NCBI GenBank assembly: GCA_023374025.1
Contig: SIJG01000005.1
Coordinates: forward strand, 608,356 to 672,355
Direction of reading: 5' to 3'
Source of the DNA: Heterodera schachtii
Taxonomy: Eukaryota > Nematoda > Chromadorea > Rhabditida > Heteroderidae
DNA: 64,000 nt
The notes under the pieces were generated by a model. The model ran no database searches. It had not been told where the DNA came from and worked only from the letters and a program-made list of their open reading frames with translations. Numbering within the stretch: position 1 is the stretch's first letter; each line of letters begins with the position of its first letter. The position numbers and the translations under genes were made by a program. Of the stretch, positions 9,046 through 19,505 are shown piece after piece.

Positions 9046-11778
9046 TTAAGCAGAAACCTTATGTTTTGGCTGACAAATTCCATCAAATTCATTTGGGAGG
9101 ATTTCAGTACCAGGCTCAAAAATTGTCTCTACCATTTCTGCTTTTGCGATTTTTTCACCAATTTCCAAAGTCAGCATTTTTGGTGATTTATTGTGTACCA
9201 AAATTTTGACCAGACCTTTTTCCTCCGCTTCGACAATGCATGGCTCGACGAACGGTCCACCACTTTTGCCCGCTGTGTTTTCCTTCTCCGCCTCTTCGAT
9301 CACTCCCAACTTTTTTAGTGCCGCCTCTTCGTCTTTCCCACTCATTTTTAAAACCGGCTCATTCTGTTGCTGTTCTTCGTCGTAGTCCAGCAAGGACTCG
9401 GTGTCCATTTGATCCATAATTAGAAATTTTTTGGTTTCTAAACAATGGAAATTGTTAATGAAAGTTCGAACAATTTGTGATGAAAATGGCGGAATATAAT
9501 GTGGTTCAAGGACTTTTACTTCACGCATTTCTCCCTTTCCATTGCTCGTTTTCTTTGATGGAAAATTGAGGATTTCTTTGGTCAAAGAATTTCCAAAATA
9601 AAAACCCAAATTGTGCAAAGCCGTAGTGCCCAAAATTAGGTCATAAGAAAAAGAATCACGGGTTATTAGACACGGTATTTGACATTCAACTGTTTTCATT
9701 TGAATGGGAACATTAACCACACCAATTACGTCGATTTTTGTGTCGGTAAATGACGAAACAGCAAAAGGCAATTTGCTTTTCCCGGTGTTTGGGCTAAATC
9801 CCCAGTCCAGCAAATTTATTCCCTTTTCTTTCACCAACTTATGCAAAAAAATTGGGTTTACAATGCCAGTTTCAGCCCCTGAGTCGGAAAGTGCGTCTGC
9901 CGAATTTCCAACTACAGATAAGTTCAAAACCAAACACTCCGAAATTTGGGGAAAGGCGGGATTTTCTGCCGGAAATTGGTTTGCGTGCAATGTCAGTTCA
10001 TTGAAAAATTTTTCGTGTTCCGCCATACCGAGCTGTCGAACATTAACTGAACTATTTTCTTTTTCCATTTCCCCCTGTTTAAGAAAAATTGTGTTTGCAC
10101 TTCTCGGGTTTGTTCTTTCCGATTCTTGTGCGGGGGGATTAGCGTTCAAAGGCATTGCATTGCCACCAGTAAAACGAATTGGCTGATTATTTCTCCAATT
10201 TTGGCTTTGGTTTTGAGTTTGGTTTTGATTTGGGAAATTTCTTAGATTCCCCCAAAAATTTCCATAATTCTGTTGCCTGTTCTGAAATTGAGTGTTCGAA
10301 TCGGTCCGGTTCCAATTTCTATTTTGAAACGGTTGATTTTGCTGCGTCCGTCCTGATTTCGACTCGATTTTTGCCCGGACTCGTTCTGGGTCAGCCAAAT
10401 GTATGCGATTGGCCAACATTAACAATTCATCGAATGTTTGTCCCGGCTTGCTTTGGCACTCCAAAAATCTCGCCAAATCTCCGTCGTTTATGTTCATTAC
10501 AAAAAATTTTTTGGCAATTTCGTCCAATTGGGTCTCGTTGAGCCCTGTGTATGAACACTTTACCAAACGATAAATTTTTTCACCAAAAGTCATTAAGTCT
10601 TCATTTGGTGCACGTTTTCCGAATTGGGTCAGCTCAGTAAAAGCTGATGCTTCGCGGCAATCTGTTTCCCTCAAAGTCGAAGCGATCTCGGCTTTTAAAA
10701 TTTTGAATGGGGGATCGGGACCAAATTTTGAAAGGGCGATGTTCAGTGCTTTCAGTGCTTTTCCCCTCAACCTTGTTTTCAAAACATTTACTTGCTTTTC
10801 GGGTTCCCAATCAGCCGTCAACGTCTCAACCGTCAGGAAAAAATCATGAATTTTGTCGCGACCCTCAGTCCCATCAATTGTTGGAATCTCTCTCAAAATA
10901 CTTGCGTATTGTGTGGCCAATGTCATCCGGTACATTTGAAGGGCCAAATTTTCACTCATTCTAGGGAACCCCACAAAATTTTCACCAAAATTTCTTTCCC
11001 CCATTCTCATTTGGTCAACTTCGCGATGTTGTTCGTGATTTCGGTAAAAATCATTTCTCCGTTCCCTTTCTTCGGCTAACCGGTCAACCCTTTGATGCAC
11101 ATTGCCTTCCTGGTCAAACACTTCACGCCTCAAAAAATATCCATCTGCCAATTCGTTTCTCTGCTCAATTTGACGCGGCCTCTGTCCATTCCGGTCTCCT
11201 TCTCTTTGCACTTCGCGGCCTCGCAACAAAGAAAATTCATCCAAATTTGCCCTTCTTCCCATTAATTCTTGTCCGCGTTGATTTTCCATGCGTTCAGCTC
11301 TCCGTGCTTCGTCAGCCCGATTTCTCAAAACACTTCCATATGAAATGTGCGGACTTGAAAAATTTTGAAAATTCAGTCGGCCATAATTTTCATTAATCGG
11401 TGTCGAATGTGCTGCAGGCCTAACAAAAATGTCTCCCTCATTGGCATCTGCTCGGCCCAACCTCACTCTTTCTGGGAACCACAAAGCCATTTCTCGGCCG
11501 GAATTTTCCAAATTCTCATTCCTATTCACTAAAACTGGGTAAGTGCGGTTTCGGTTTTCAGCCATTTCATTCACATTTTGCTGGGCGTTTGCATTTACAG
11601 CCTGAGAGCGGTCTCTTTCCAATCTTCGAATTTCCCGACTTATAGCCTCATCAAATTCATTCTCAATTTCTGCCCAATTTCGCCGATTTTGCCGGTCTCT
11701 CAAATCGTACCGTCTCTCATCCGGCACTTGTCCTCCATCATTCTCTCTTGCATTTAAACCTTGACGCCTTCCCGACAT
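9046..11778 (-). CDS. gag-pro: Retrotransposon Gag-protease polyprotein
   Basis: An intact 910-codon frame starts 92 nt inside the 5' LTR. The N-terminal ~280 residues are very Arg/Glu/Asn-rich. A Gag capsid-like region follows (about 290-470; includes FLTVETLTADWEPEKQVNVL and KPGQTFDELLMLANRI). Then comes an Asn/Gln-rich basic stretch (~480-570) in the nucleocapsid position, but with no CCHC zinc knuckle visible. An aspartic protease has its active-site DSGAE at about residue 631 and the LILGTTAL flap-side motif downstream. The frame ends just before the RT frame, consistent with frameshifting into pol. It looks undamaged, in contrast to pol. Confidence 0.85.
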   Translation of the reverse strand: MSGRRQGLNARENDGGQVPDERRYDLRDRQNRRNWAEIENEFDEAISREIRRLERDRSQAVNANAQQNVNEMAENRNRTYPVLVNRNENLENSGREMALWFPERVRLGRADANEGDIFVRPAAHSTPINENYGRLNFQNFSSPHISYGSVLRNRADEARRAERMENQRGQELMGRRANLDEFSLLRGREVQREGDRNGQRPRQIEQRNELADGYFLRREVFDQEGNVHQRVDRLAEERERRNDFYRNHEQHREVDQMRMGERNFGENFVGFPRMSENLALQMYRMTLATQYASILREIPTIDGTEGRDKIHDFFLTVETLTADWEPEKQVNVLKTRLRGKALKALNIALSKFGPDPPFKILKAEIASTLRETDCREASAFTELTQFGKRAPNEDLMTFGEKIYRLVKCSYTGLNETQLDEIAKKFFVMNINDGDLARFLECQSKPGQTFDELLMLANRIHLADPERVRAKIESKSGRTQQNQPFQNRNWNRTDSNTQFQNRQQNYGNFWGNLRNFPNQNQTQNQSQNWRNNQPIRFTGGNAMPLNANPPAQESERTNPRSANTIFLKQGEMEKENSSVNVRQLGMAEHEKFFNELTLHANQFPAENPAFPQISECLVLNLSVVGNSADALSDSGAETGIVNPIFLHKLVKEKGINLLDWGFSPNTGKSKLPFAVSSFTDTKIDVIGVVNVPIQMKTVECQIPCLITRDSFSYDLILGTTALHNLGFYFGNSLTKEILNFPSKKTSNGKGEMREVKVLEPHYIPPFSSQIVRTFINNFHCLETKKFLIMDQMDTESLLDYDEEQQQNEPVLKMSGKDEEAALKKLGVIEEAEKENTAGKSGGPFVEPCIVEAEEKGLVKILVHNKSPKMLTLEIGEKIAKAEMVETIFEPGTEILPNEFDGICQPKHKVSA

Positions 11779-11851
11779 CCTCTGATCAAATGTGCTTCTT
11801 GTCGCTTCGGCACACAGTTGGCGTTTCCCGAATGGCTGGTGCAGTCCGAGT

Positions 11852-11869
11852 GTCGCGCCAGGAGCGCCA
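11852..11869 (-). other. Candidate primer-binding site
   Basis: Directly after the 5' LTR on the minus strand the sequence begins TGGCGCTCCTGGCGC. TGG complements the CCA end of a tRNA, as needed for minus-strand priming. The tRNA partner was not identified. Confidence 0.6.
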
Positions 11870-12197
11870 AGTCAGCTTTTGCTTCGATTTACCGCGGGGA
11901 TTTGGGGGGAATTCGGAGTAAAAACACGACAAAAAGAAAACACGGCGAGACAAAGGCGTTGGTGAATTCGAAGAGATGTCAATAATGTTAAAGTCTTAGA
12001 CTTAATCACCGAACAACAATTTTGAAGACAAATATTTATTTTAAAGACGAGAAGAAATTTTATAAAAAAAATATAAAATTGGAGAGAATATATCAATGTG
12101 AAGTGAAAATAGAATGTGTGTGTAAAAAATGTGTGTAAATAAATAAATTAATTGTAAATAGATCGCCAAAAGAGTGTTCAAATATCATCTTCTCACA
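11870..12197 (-). repeat. 5' LTR of the Ty3/Gypsy element
   Basis: Partner of the LTR at 4150-4478, with the same termini. Flanked on the right by TTGG, the target duplication also seen left of the other LTR. The close match between the two LTRs implies a young insertion. Confidence 0.93.
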
Positions 12198-12399
12198 TTG
12201 GGACTGAATTGGGAAATTGTCAAAATAAATGATCGCGGTAATTCAAAAATATTTAAAAAGGGTATCTTTTGTCCGTTTGGTGTGACACTGCTAATTTAAA
12301 AAATACCTGCTTCAGTGAAATACTTTTGATAATAATAATTATAATTAATTGTTACAAATCCTTCTCGATATTTAGTCCAATCTTGGCAGTGACAATTGC

Positions 12400-12690
12400 G
12401 GCGCCCAGCCAAAGCGACACTTGCGGCGCCGACATTTGCGGCGTGACATTTGCGGCGCAGACACTTGCGGCGCAGGCATTTGCGGCGCCCAGCCAAAGCG
12501 ACACTCGCGGCGCTGGCATTTGCGGCGCTGACATTTGCGGCGCAGACATTTGCGGCGCCGACATTTGCGGCGCAGACATTTGCGGCGCCCAGCCAAAGCG
12601 ACCCTTGCGGCGCAGACATTTGCGGCGCCGACATTTGCGGCGCCCAGCCAAAGCGACACTTGCGGCGCCGACATTTGCGGCGTTACACAC
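12400..12690. repeat. GC-rich minisatellite
   Basis: About 290 bp of a ~15-bp unit (tgcggcgcmgacatt) alternating with a 25-bp variant containing gcccagccaaagcgacact, roughly 15-17 units in all. It is a sharp GC island in ~70% AT surroundings. All frames stay open because the unit lengths are mostly multiples of three; the resulting Ala/Cys/Gly or Arg-rich frames are low-complexity artefacts, not genes. Confidence 0.85.
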
Positions 12691-13509
12691 CAAACATTGG
12701 TGTAAATTTTGCTTGAAATTCATTCCATTCTTCTGTCCAGGAATGTTTTCCATTTTTTGGCAGGATGGTGGGGGCTCCACAAGAAAACACATGTTATCGA
12801 TTTATCGGAGTCAAAAATCAATCAGATTCGAATAAAGGGATATTTGGTATCAATCAATCATCCCAATCAAATGCAATTTTCATTGGCATGAATAGACTTA
12901 CTGAACATAGAAACATATTGATAATTTACTAATCATTAGCTGATTTTCGATATAATAATCCAAATTTTTAGGTGAATTTTACTATTTTTTAGTTGGAATA
13001 ATTGAAAAATCTGATGTTAAAACAAATGTTATTTTGGTGATATGCGACCTTGAAAATCCCTAATTTGAAAAGTCTAAGATGATTATTAATTTCTGGAAAA
13101 CCATTTTAATCTGAACTTTCCCGTCAATTTTTGTTTTGAAAAACTTTATTTTACTAATTAGATTAGAAACCTTTATTAATAAATAAAAATTTTTGGAAAA
13201 CATTTGGGTTAGGCTTGCGAATTGCTAAAACTGTCGAAAATGACTAAGGAATTATTTGAAATTTTTTTATTTCTTTCCATTTTGACTTTTTTATGATTGA
13301 ACTATTAAAATGGTGCCACTGTATTTTCGGTTTATTTATTAATGTACTGTATTTCGCCCTTTTGAATTATAATTATTTATGTAACAAAAAAATTTAAAAT
13401 ATCGTTTCTTCTAAATAAATTGAATTAATTGAATTTTTGATATAATTATCCGTTGCAATTCGTTTCATCTCAAAAAATTGGGTGCGGTTTTATTGGCCAT
13501 CTATCGTAT
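12691..13509. other. Intergenic; contains duplicated 3' flank of copy B
   Basis: No gene seen. From ~13,160 the sequence closely matches 16,380-16,566 plus 17,257-17,420, the 3' flank of copy C (shared words: ggaaaacatttgggttaggc, cttgcgaatt, aatgtact). This shows that copies B and C arose by duplication of a block including at least 350 bp downstream. This copy preserves the empty TA site into which a mariner-like element inserted in the other copy. Confidence 0.6.
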
Positions 13510-14668
13510 TCAGAACAATTCCGATTTTTCCTTAAATTCAGATTTGTATTTTGTTAATGAGCTTAGCTCAATGTTCAACAATTCGGCAATTTTCCGATCG
13601 GAAAGCTTTGGGTTTTCCTTTTTCACAATATAATATTGCTTCATCATTTCCATTTTTTCAACAATTGTGAACATTTTTCGCTCTGTAAAATATTGAAATA
13701 AAATTATCATTTATTGACTTAAAATTTAAAAAAGTTGAAATGAAATTTGATTTACTTTTTGAAATATTCTGTTCAATGCCTAATTTCTTGGCCCATCTTT
13801 CGATAGTTGAATAACCCATACCAATCAAATTCATTCCATTCTTTTCGTGAATGTTTTCCATTTTGCGTAAATTCATTTTTTGTTTTAAAATATTTTTCAA
13901 CAATTTTTCTTTTTTCATCATCAATTTTTTGATTTTTTATTTGCTTTCCATTTTTTAATTATTTCTTCCATTTATAAATAGTTTTAACATTTATTCCCAA
14001 ATGTTTTGCTATTATTTTTTGACATTTTTGTTTTTTTCCCTCCAATTTTTCATTTAATTTCATTTTTATTTTATCATAAATTTGATCAAATTGCTTTAAT
14101 ATTTTGCATTTTTCCTCATTTGAATAAAAGTTTTTGTTCAATCCAAATTCTCTTTTCCATTGATAAATTCTAGTTCGTTTTGTACCCAAATTTTTGTCAA
14201 TTTTTCTTTCAATTTTTTGCCATTCTCTCGTTGAATATTTCTGTTCCATTTGTTTAATTTTTTCTCTTATTAAATGAAATTTTTCAACAATTTCTCTTTT
14301 CTTTTTATCAATTGCATTTAAAAAATCAACACAAATTTGTCCATTATTTGTTGGCATTGGCAATTGGACGCCCAATTCAACACAGTTAGTGGACATTTCT
14401 TCACTCTCCTCTACTTTCACTTCCATATTTTCATCAAAATTCTGATCAATTTGTTGATCATTTTGTCCAAATTGATTATTCTGATCAGAATTTTGACCAT
14501 GAATATTTGGACAATTTGACAAATGTTTTCTTCTGTCCATTCGTCCCATCTTTGGCCAAATATTTGATCAAAACTTTTTGCTTCCTTTATTTTGCCTGCT
14601 TCAATTTGATTAATTGAATTTTCGAATATGAATGTGCATAATAATAAAAACATTAATAATATTTTCAT
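13510..14668 (-). pseudogene. Multi-HTH family copy B, inactivated
   Basis: Exon 2 (13510..13682) is intact and matches copy C exon 2 in length (173 bp) and phase. Exon 1 starts at ATG 14666-14668 with an intact signal peptide and the motif KSFDQIFGQRWDE, but shifts frame near 14,515 within the linker. Modules 1 and 2 read through (KIYQ-type motif IYQWKREFG; then TIYKWKK), then a TAA replaces the CAA present in copy C (about 13,959). Module 3 has a further shift and lost ~18 residues before RWAKKLG. At least three independent lesions make this a pseudogene unless the assembly is faulty. Confidence 0.8.
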
Positions 14669-14689
14669 GTTTTTTTTTATTAAAAAAAA

Positions 14690-14850
14690 TAATGAATAGT
14701 TTTTATAAAAAATATATTTTTTTTGCAATGAGTTTTGTAATAGTAATTTTATAGCCTGACTAGATTATTCAATCAATTATTAACTACATTTAGTCATTAC
14801 ATCAATATGATACATCATTTAATAATATTAATTTTATTATATTATCCTTT
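14690..14850 (-). promoter_or_regulatory. Conserved upstream block of copy B
   Basis: Read on the minus strand this contains AATTGATTGAATAAT followed by GCAATGAG(T)TTTGTAA-like sequence (reverse of the tacaaaactcattgc block) close to the ATG. The same ordered words occur upstream of copies C, D and, without a gene, at ~16,165-16,275. Core promoter role is inference from conserved position. Confidence 0.45.
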
Positions 14851-15124
14851 TCTCAGCGAATAGGGGAGTAAATACGAACTTATCAAAAAATTTATCTCGG
14901 AAAAGCGCCGACGGAATAAATTTGTTATAAGGTGATCACTGATCAGCGACCATGAAAAACCGAATTAAAATTTTTTAATTACAGAAAACGAATTTATATG
15001 TAACTTTCATATTTTTGCAAAAAACTTTTCTCAATTCTTAAAATTACGAAGAATCATGAGCTCTACCTAAGCAAAAAATGGCGAAAGACTGTATGTCTAA
15101 CCCATAATAACAACGGTTAAAATT

Positions 15125-15375
15125 TATTAATATCCGTTGCAATTTCTTTCAACTCGACTAATTGGCTATTTTTATTGGCCATCTGCCATATTCAAAATAT
15201 CTCCCAATTTTCTTTAAAACCAACTTTACATCTGGCTAATGAAGCTGTAGTGACTTTCGAAATTTCGGCGATTTCCAACCGGAAAACTTTGGCATTTTCT
15301 TTTTCATCGTAAATAATATTGCTTAATCATTTTAAAAATTTTCAAAAATTTGTTAAACATGTTCGTTCTCTAATA
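15125..15375 (-). pseudogene. Decayed exon 2 and 3' flank of another family copy
   Basis: On the minus strand this keeps the 3' conserved word (attgcaacggat), the tggccaataaaa stretch and a recognisable but frameshifted module 4 (aacatgtt...gaaattgc...), diverged well beyond copies B and C. No matching exon 1 is seen to its right. A dead remnant. Confidence 0.6.
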
Positions 15376-16164
15376 TATTAAATTAAAAAAATAAAATTTA
15401 AAAGTTGTAATGTAATAAAAAAATTTTATATTGAATTTACCTTGTGAATTAGTTTTGCTTAATAATGCTTAATTTTGTTAATATTTTTTTGACATTTTTC
15501 TAATAAAGAATTTTGATTTGAACACGGAAAATGACCAATAAAAAATAATTTGTCCAAATAAATTCGACAGGAAAATATAAATATAAAAATTCACTTTCTA
15601 TTTATATATTGATTTAAATTTATTTTGCGAATTATAAAAATTCATTTCAACATTTGATATTAAGGAATAAATTTAATTCTATCAAAAAAAGACTATTCCA
15701 ATGGTTTAAATTTGGATACTTATTTCCTTTTAAAAAATTTTTTGGAGTCGCTGATCACGAATCCACGAATCCGGGCTCAGATCAGTGCTACCGTTCACTA
15801 CATGAGCTGTACAGGAAACACCATTATTTGCTTGGGTCCAATCCTAAATTTGAATATGAATTTTTAAAATTATTAATTTTTTAATTAATGAAAATTGGCA
15901 AAATTTCCAAATTTTTAACCCGGCGGCGCCTGTCGCGGCTGCTCAGGCAGAACTCATGATTCTTGATCATTTTTTGAATTGACACAAGATTTTGTAAATT
16001 TTAAACCATTTTTTTTTTTTTTTGCAAAAACTGATGCGAAAACTCAAAGTAATTAGAGTTTTCAAGTTCACTGATCATTAATAAAACATTTATTTGGACA
16101 CTGATTTCAACTGAACATAAAATTTGACATAATCCATGCTTTCGAAAAGAAATGAAAACGAAAA
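15376..16164. other. Spacer, no gene supported
   Basis: A 76-codon plus-strand frame at 15654-15884 includes a less AT-rich stretch (GSDQCYRSLHELYRKHHYLL) but has no recognised family, no splice partners and only weak start context. A short GC-rich cluster (ccggcggcgcctgtcgcggc) at ~15,920 belongs to the dispersed palindrome family. Nothing else seen. Confidence 0.35.
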
Positions 16165-16275
16165 ATGTTTTATCATATTGGTGATATAATGACTAAATGT
16201 AGTTAATAATTGATTGAATAATTTAGTCAAGCTATCAAATTACTAATTACAAAACTCATTGCGAAAATAAAAATT
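16165..16275 (+). promoter_or_regulatory. Orphan copy of the family upstream block
   Basis: Contains tatcatattggtgatataatg, then ttaataattgattgaataat, then ttacaaaactcattgcgaaa, in the same order as the region just upstream of copy D, but no ATG or signal-peptide sequence follows. Either a gene was deleted here or the block was copied alone. Confidence 0.5.
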
Positions 16276-16564
16276 TCAAAACAAGCCCTAAAAATACGAA
16301 ATACCTTAATTTAGGGATAAAACCACAAATAAATTTATCATGAATTGAAGAAGCATCCTGAAAAAAGCAGAAAAGATTTGAAACGCTTATTAATAAATAA
16401 AATTTTTTGGAAAACATTTGGGTTAGGCTTGCGAATTACTAAAACTATCGAACTGATAAGGGATAATTTTAAAATTTATTTTATTTCTTTTCATTTTGAC
16501 TTATTTTTGATTGAACTACCTAAATGGTGGGTGCACTTTATTTTCTGATTTATCTATTAATGTA

Positions 16565-17256
16565 CAGGGTGACAAATAAGTAATTTTCCCACTTTATAAT
16601 TTCTTATATCTCGAAAAGTAATAAACTGATTTTAATCTTTTAATAAGCATATTAAAGCCCATTCAATCTCTTTAAGGAGAACTGAATTGTGAGCCAAAAG
16701 TTAACTGTGCTTAGAGAATAAAAAAAATTATAACAACCGAACTAAGTGAAGCAAAACAATGAATTTGCGTGGAGAATATGACATAATATAGTTCTTTAAA
16801 AGAAGCTTGAAATCAGTGGTAATTACTGTTTCTAGGTCAGAAAAAAACATCAAAACAAGAGTTATCAGAAATCGTTAATTTCAACGAAAAAATTAACATT
16901 TTGGATAATTGGAATTTTTTACTGGTTCAGCGGCAATTTTTTGGGTTTTATCCATGATATAAGGTGGGCCTTTTATTCCCCTAAAGAGATCCCCTAGAAT
17001 TATCTTGTGTAGTTCATTTAAGTGACCAGGGCCTTCGTTAATTCTCATGCAAAAATGGTTTCTTTTCGTTAAACCTTTCTCCGGCAAATGACCAAAACAT
17101 TGATCCGGGAGTTGCGTGCCAACTGTAAAAAAAATTTCGGCACGTTTTTGTCTCTATCTCACAACTCTCTAAAGATACGATAAAACTATTAAGTAGCTAT
17201 ATTCCCTAATCTGTTGTGCACATTTTGAATTTATATTGGTCATTTTTGGCACCCTG
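16565..17256. mobile_element. Mariner/Tc1-like non-autonomous element with proven empty site
   Basis: 692 bp with termini CAGGGTGACAAATAAG and CATTTTTGGCACCCTG, flanked by TA duplications. The duplicated flank of copy B (around 13,345) has the unoccupied sequence aatgtactgtattt, so insertion between the TA is demonstrated by paralogy. Short frames inside (e.g. minus 16893-17087) do not show a transposase I recognise. TA duplication and CAGGGTG ends are known for mariner-like elements. Confidence 0.85.
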
Positions 17257-17428
17257 TACTATATTTCCCTCTTTTGAATTATAATTATTTAGGTTTTGTG
17301 AAATAAAATTTAAAATATCGTTTCTTCGAAAATAAAATTGGATTAATTGAATTTTTCTGAATATTTATCCGTTGCAATTCGTTTCATCTCAAAAAATTGG
17401 GTGCGCTTTTATTGGCCATCTGTCATAT

Positions 17429-18606
17429 TCAAAACAATTCCAATTTTTCTTTAAATTCAGATTTGTATCTTTTTAATGACCTTAGTTCAATGTTCAACAA
17501 TTTGGTAATTTTCCGATCGGAAAGCTTTGGGTTTTCCTTTTTCACAATATAATATTGCTTCATCATTTCCATTTTTTCGACAATTGTGAACATTTTTCGC
17601 TCTGAAATATATTGAAATAAAATTATCATTTATTGACTTAAAATAAAAAAAAGGTAATTAAATTTGATTTACTTTTTGGATTATTTTGTTCAATGCCTAA
17701 ATTCTTGGCCCATTTTTCAATTGTTCTATCACTCACTTCAAAACTTTGTTTAATTTTTGCTCTAAATTCTTTCCATTCCTTTCGTGAATGTTTTCCATTT
17801 TCAATAAATTCATTTTTTATTTTAAAATATTTTTCAACAATTTCTCTTTTTTCGTCATCATTTTTTTGATTTTTTATTGGCTTTCCATTTTTTAATTGTT
17901 TCTTCCATTTATAAATGCTTTTTAAACTTATGCCCAAATGTTTTGCTATTATTTTTTGACATTTTTGTTTTTTTCCATACAATTTTTCATTTAATTTTAT
18001 TTTAATTTTGTCATTTATTTGATCAAATTGCTTTAATATTTTGCGTTTTTCCTCATTCGAACAACAGTTTTTTGTTATAAGTCCAAATTCCCTTTTCCAT
18101 TCATAAATTTTGTTCCTATTTTCACCCAAATTTTTGGCAATTTTTCTTTCAATTTTTTGCCATTCTTTCGTTGAATATTTCTGTCCCATTTGATTAATTT
18201 TTTCTCTTATTAAATGAAATTTTTCAACAATTTCTCTTTTCTTTTTATCAATTGCTTTTAAAAAATTATCAAAAATTTGTCCATTATTTGTTGACATTGT
18301 CAATACGCACATTTCATCACAATTTGTGGACATTTCTTCACTCTCCTCTTCTTTCACTTCCATATTTTCATCAAAATTCTGATCAATTTGTTGATCATTT
18401 TGTCCAAATTGATTATTCTGATCAACATTTTGTCCTTGAATTATTTCATCAATTCGACAAATATTTTCTTCTTCTCCGTCGTCCCACCTTTGGCCAAATA
18501 TTTGATCAAAACTTTTTTCTTGATTTATTTTGCCAGCCTCAATTTGGTTACTTGCTTTTTTGAATATTAAGCCGCATAATAATAAAATTATTAAAAATAT
18601 TTTCAT
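17429..18606 (-). CDS. Predicted secreted four-module HTH protein, copy C (intact, full form)
   Basis: Two exons, complement(join(17429..17601, 17673..18606)), 368 codons plus stop; donor A|GTAAAT, acceptor TTTCAG, phase 1. Domains: signal peptide ~1-24 (KIFLIILLLCGLIF core, IEAG end); motif KSFDQIFGQRWD at 31-42; acidic Asn/Gln linker 43-118; module 1 ~121-175 ending KIYEWKREFG; module 2 ~183-238 ending SIYKWKKQLKNG; module 3 ~251-304 ending TIEKWAKNLG; module 4 on exon 2, ending with SDRKITKLLNI and a KRYKSEFK helix. Modules look like homeodomain/transposase-type HTH units in which helix 3 carries the conserved Trp. It is the only full-length, lesion-free copy here and so the reference for the family. 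It is divergently arranged with copy D. Export followed by nucleic-acid binding in another compartment or host cell is a hypothesis only; no orthologue recognised. Confidence 0.75.
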
Positions 18607-19505
18607 GATTTTGTAAAGATAAAATGATTTATTTTTTTTATAAAAATATTTTACAAATTAATTTTTATTTATTAATTGTTAACATGGCTATATTATTCAA
18701 TCAATTATTAACCACATTTAGTCATTATATCAGAATATGATGCATCAATTTTAATATAATTCAATTATATTACATCTTTTCTAGGCGAAAATGGGAGTAC
18801 GAGCTAGCAAATAATTTATCTCGCTAAAGCGCCGACGGAAAAATAATTAAATCAAAAATAAATGTTTCCGACAGGCGCGCCGGATTAAAAATTTAGAAAT
18901 TTTGTCAATTTTTGTAAATTTGATTAATTTTTAGCGAAAAAATAATCGGAAAAGCGAAATTTTCATTCTTTGCTTATTTGACATAAATTTCTTTTAAGAA
19001 AATTTAAAATATTTATTATCGAGAAATTCTATTTTAAAAAAAATTAGTGGTCAAAAAGGCCAATTTAATAGATGGGTCCGTTCAAATAGAGCTTTTTTGG
19101 AAAAATGCCAAATGTGGATATAAAATAGCGATATTATGCAAAATGCTGACTGATCAAATATAAAAATATGGACATAAATGGAAAATTTGGTAGAATCTAT
19201 GATCAAAAATATCAGATACCAACAAAATAAATAAAATCATCATTTTATTTTGTTTAATTAATTAATCCTGCGGCGCTTTTCCACCACGATTTGTTTGTTT
19301 TCTTATGTTAATTCCCTATTCACTGATGAGAAAAAGATAATATAATAATAAATTGGATTATTAATCAAATGTTATATCATATTGACGAGATAATGATTAA
19401 ATGTTTGGTTAATAATTGATTGAAAATTTTGCCAGGCTATAAAATAACAGTTACAAAATTCATTGCGAAAAAATATATTTTATAATCATTATATTTTAAA
19501 AAAAA
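18607..19505. promoter_or_regulatory. Shared divergent upstream region of copies C and D
   Basis: About 900 bp between two divergent family members. Each end carries the conserved block in mirror orientation (attcaatcaattattaa at ~18,690 for C; aataattgattgaa at ~19,410 and gttacaaaattcattgcgaa at ~19,450 for D). The middle is AT-rich with gcgccgacgga and cggcgcttttcc words also present beside copy B (~14,905). No gene lies inside. A bidirectional arrangement is seen; co-regulation is inferred. Confidence 0.45.

Larger units (their letters stand above)
4150..12197 (-). mobile_element. Ty3/Gypsy LTR retrotransposon, recent but defective
   Basis: An 8.05-kb element read on the minus strand. 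Two ~328-bp LTRs differ by only a few substitutions and small indels, so insertion is recent. A 4-bp target duplication TTGG flanks it (4146-4149 and 12198-12201). Order from the right: LTR, primer-binding site, Gag-protease, reverse transcriptase, RNase H, integrase, C-terminal extension, ~570 bp non-coding, polypurine tract, LTR. Protease, then RT-RH, then integrase is the Ty3/Gypsy (Metaviridae) order. It is damaged: part of RT is deleted and the integrase-extension junction is frameshifted, so autonomous movement is unlikely. Confidence 0.93.

Noticed and set aside
12269..12835. 188-codon plus-strand frame with AAPSQSD/GADICG repeats
   Set aside because: Produced by the GC minisatellite, whose units are mostly multiples of three; all frames stay open and encode low-complexity sequence.
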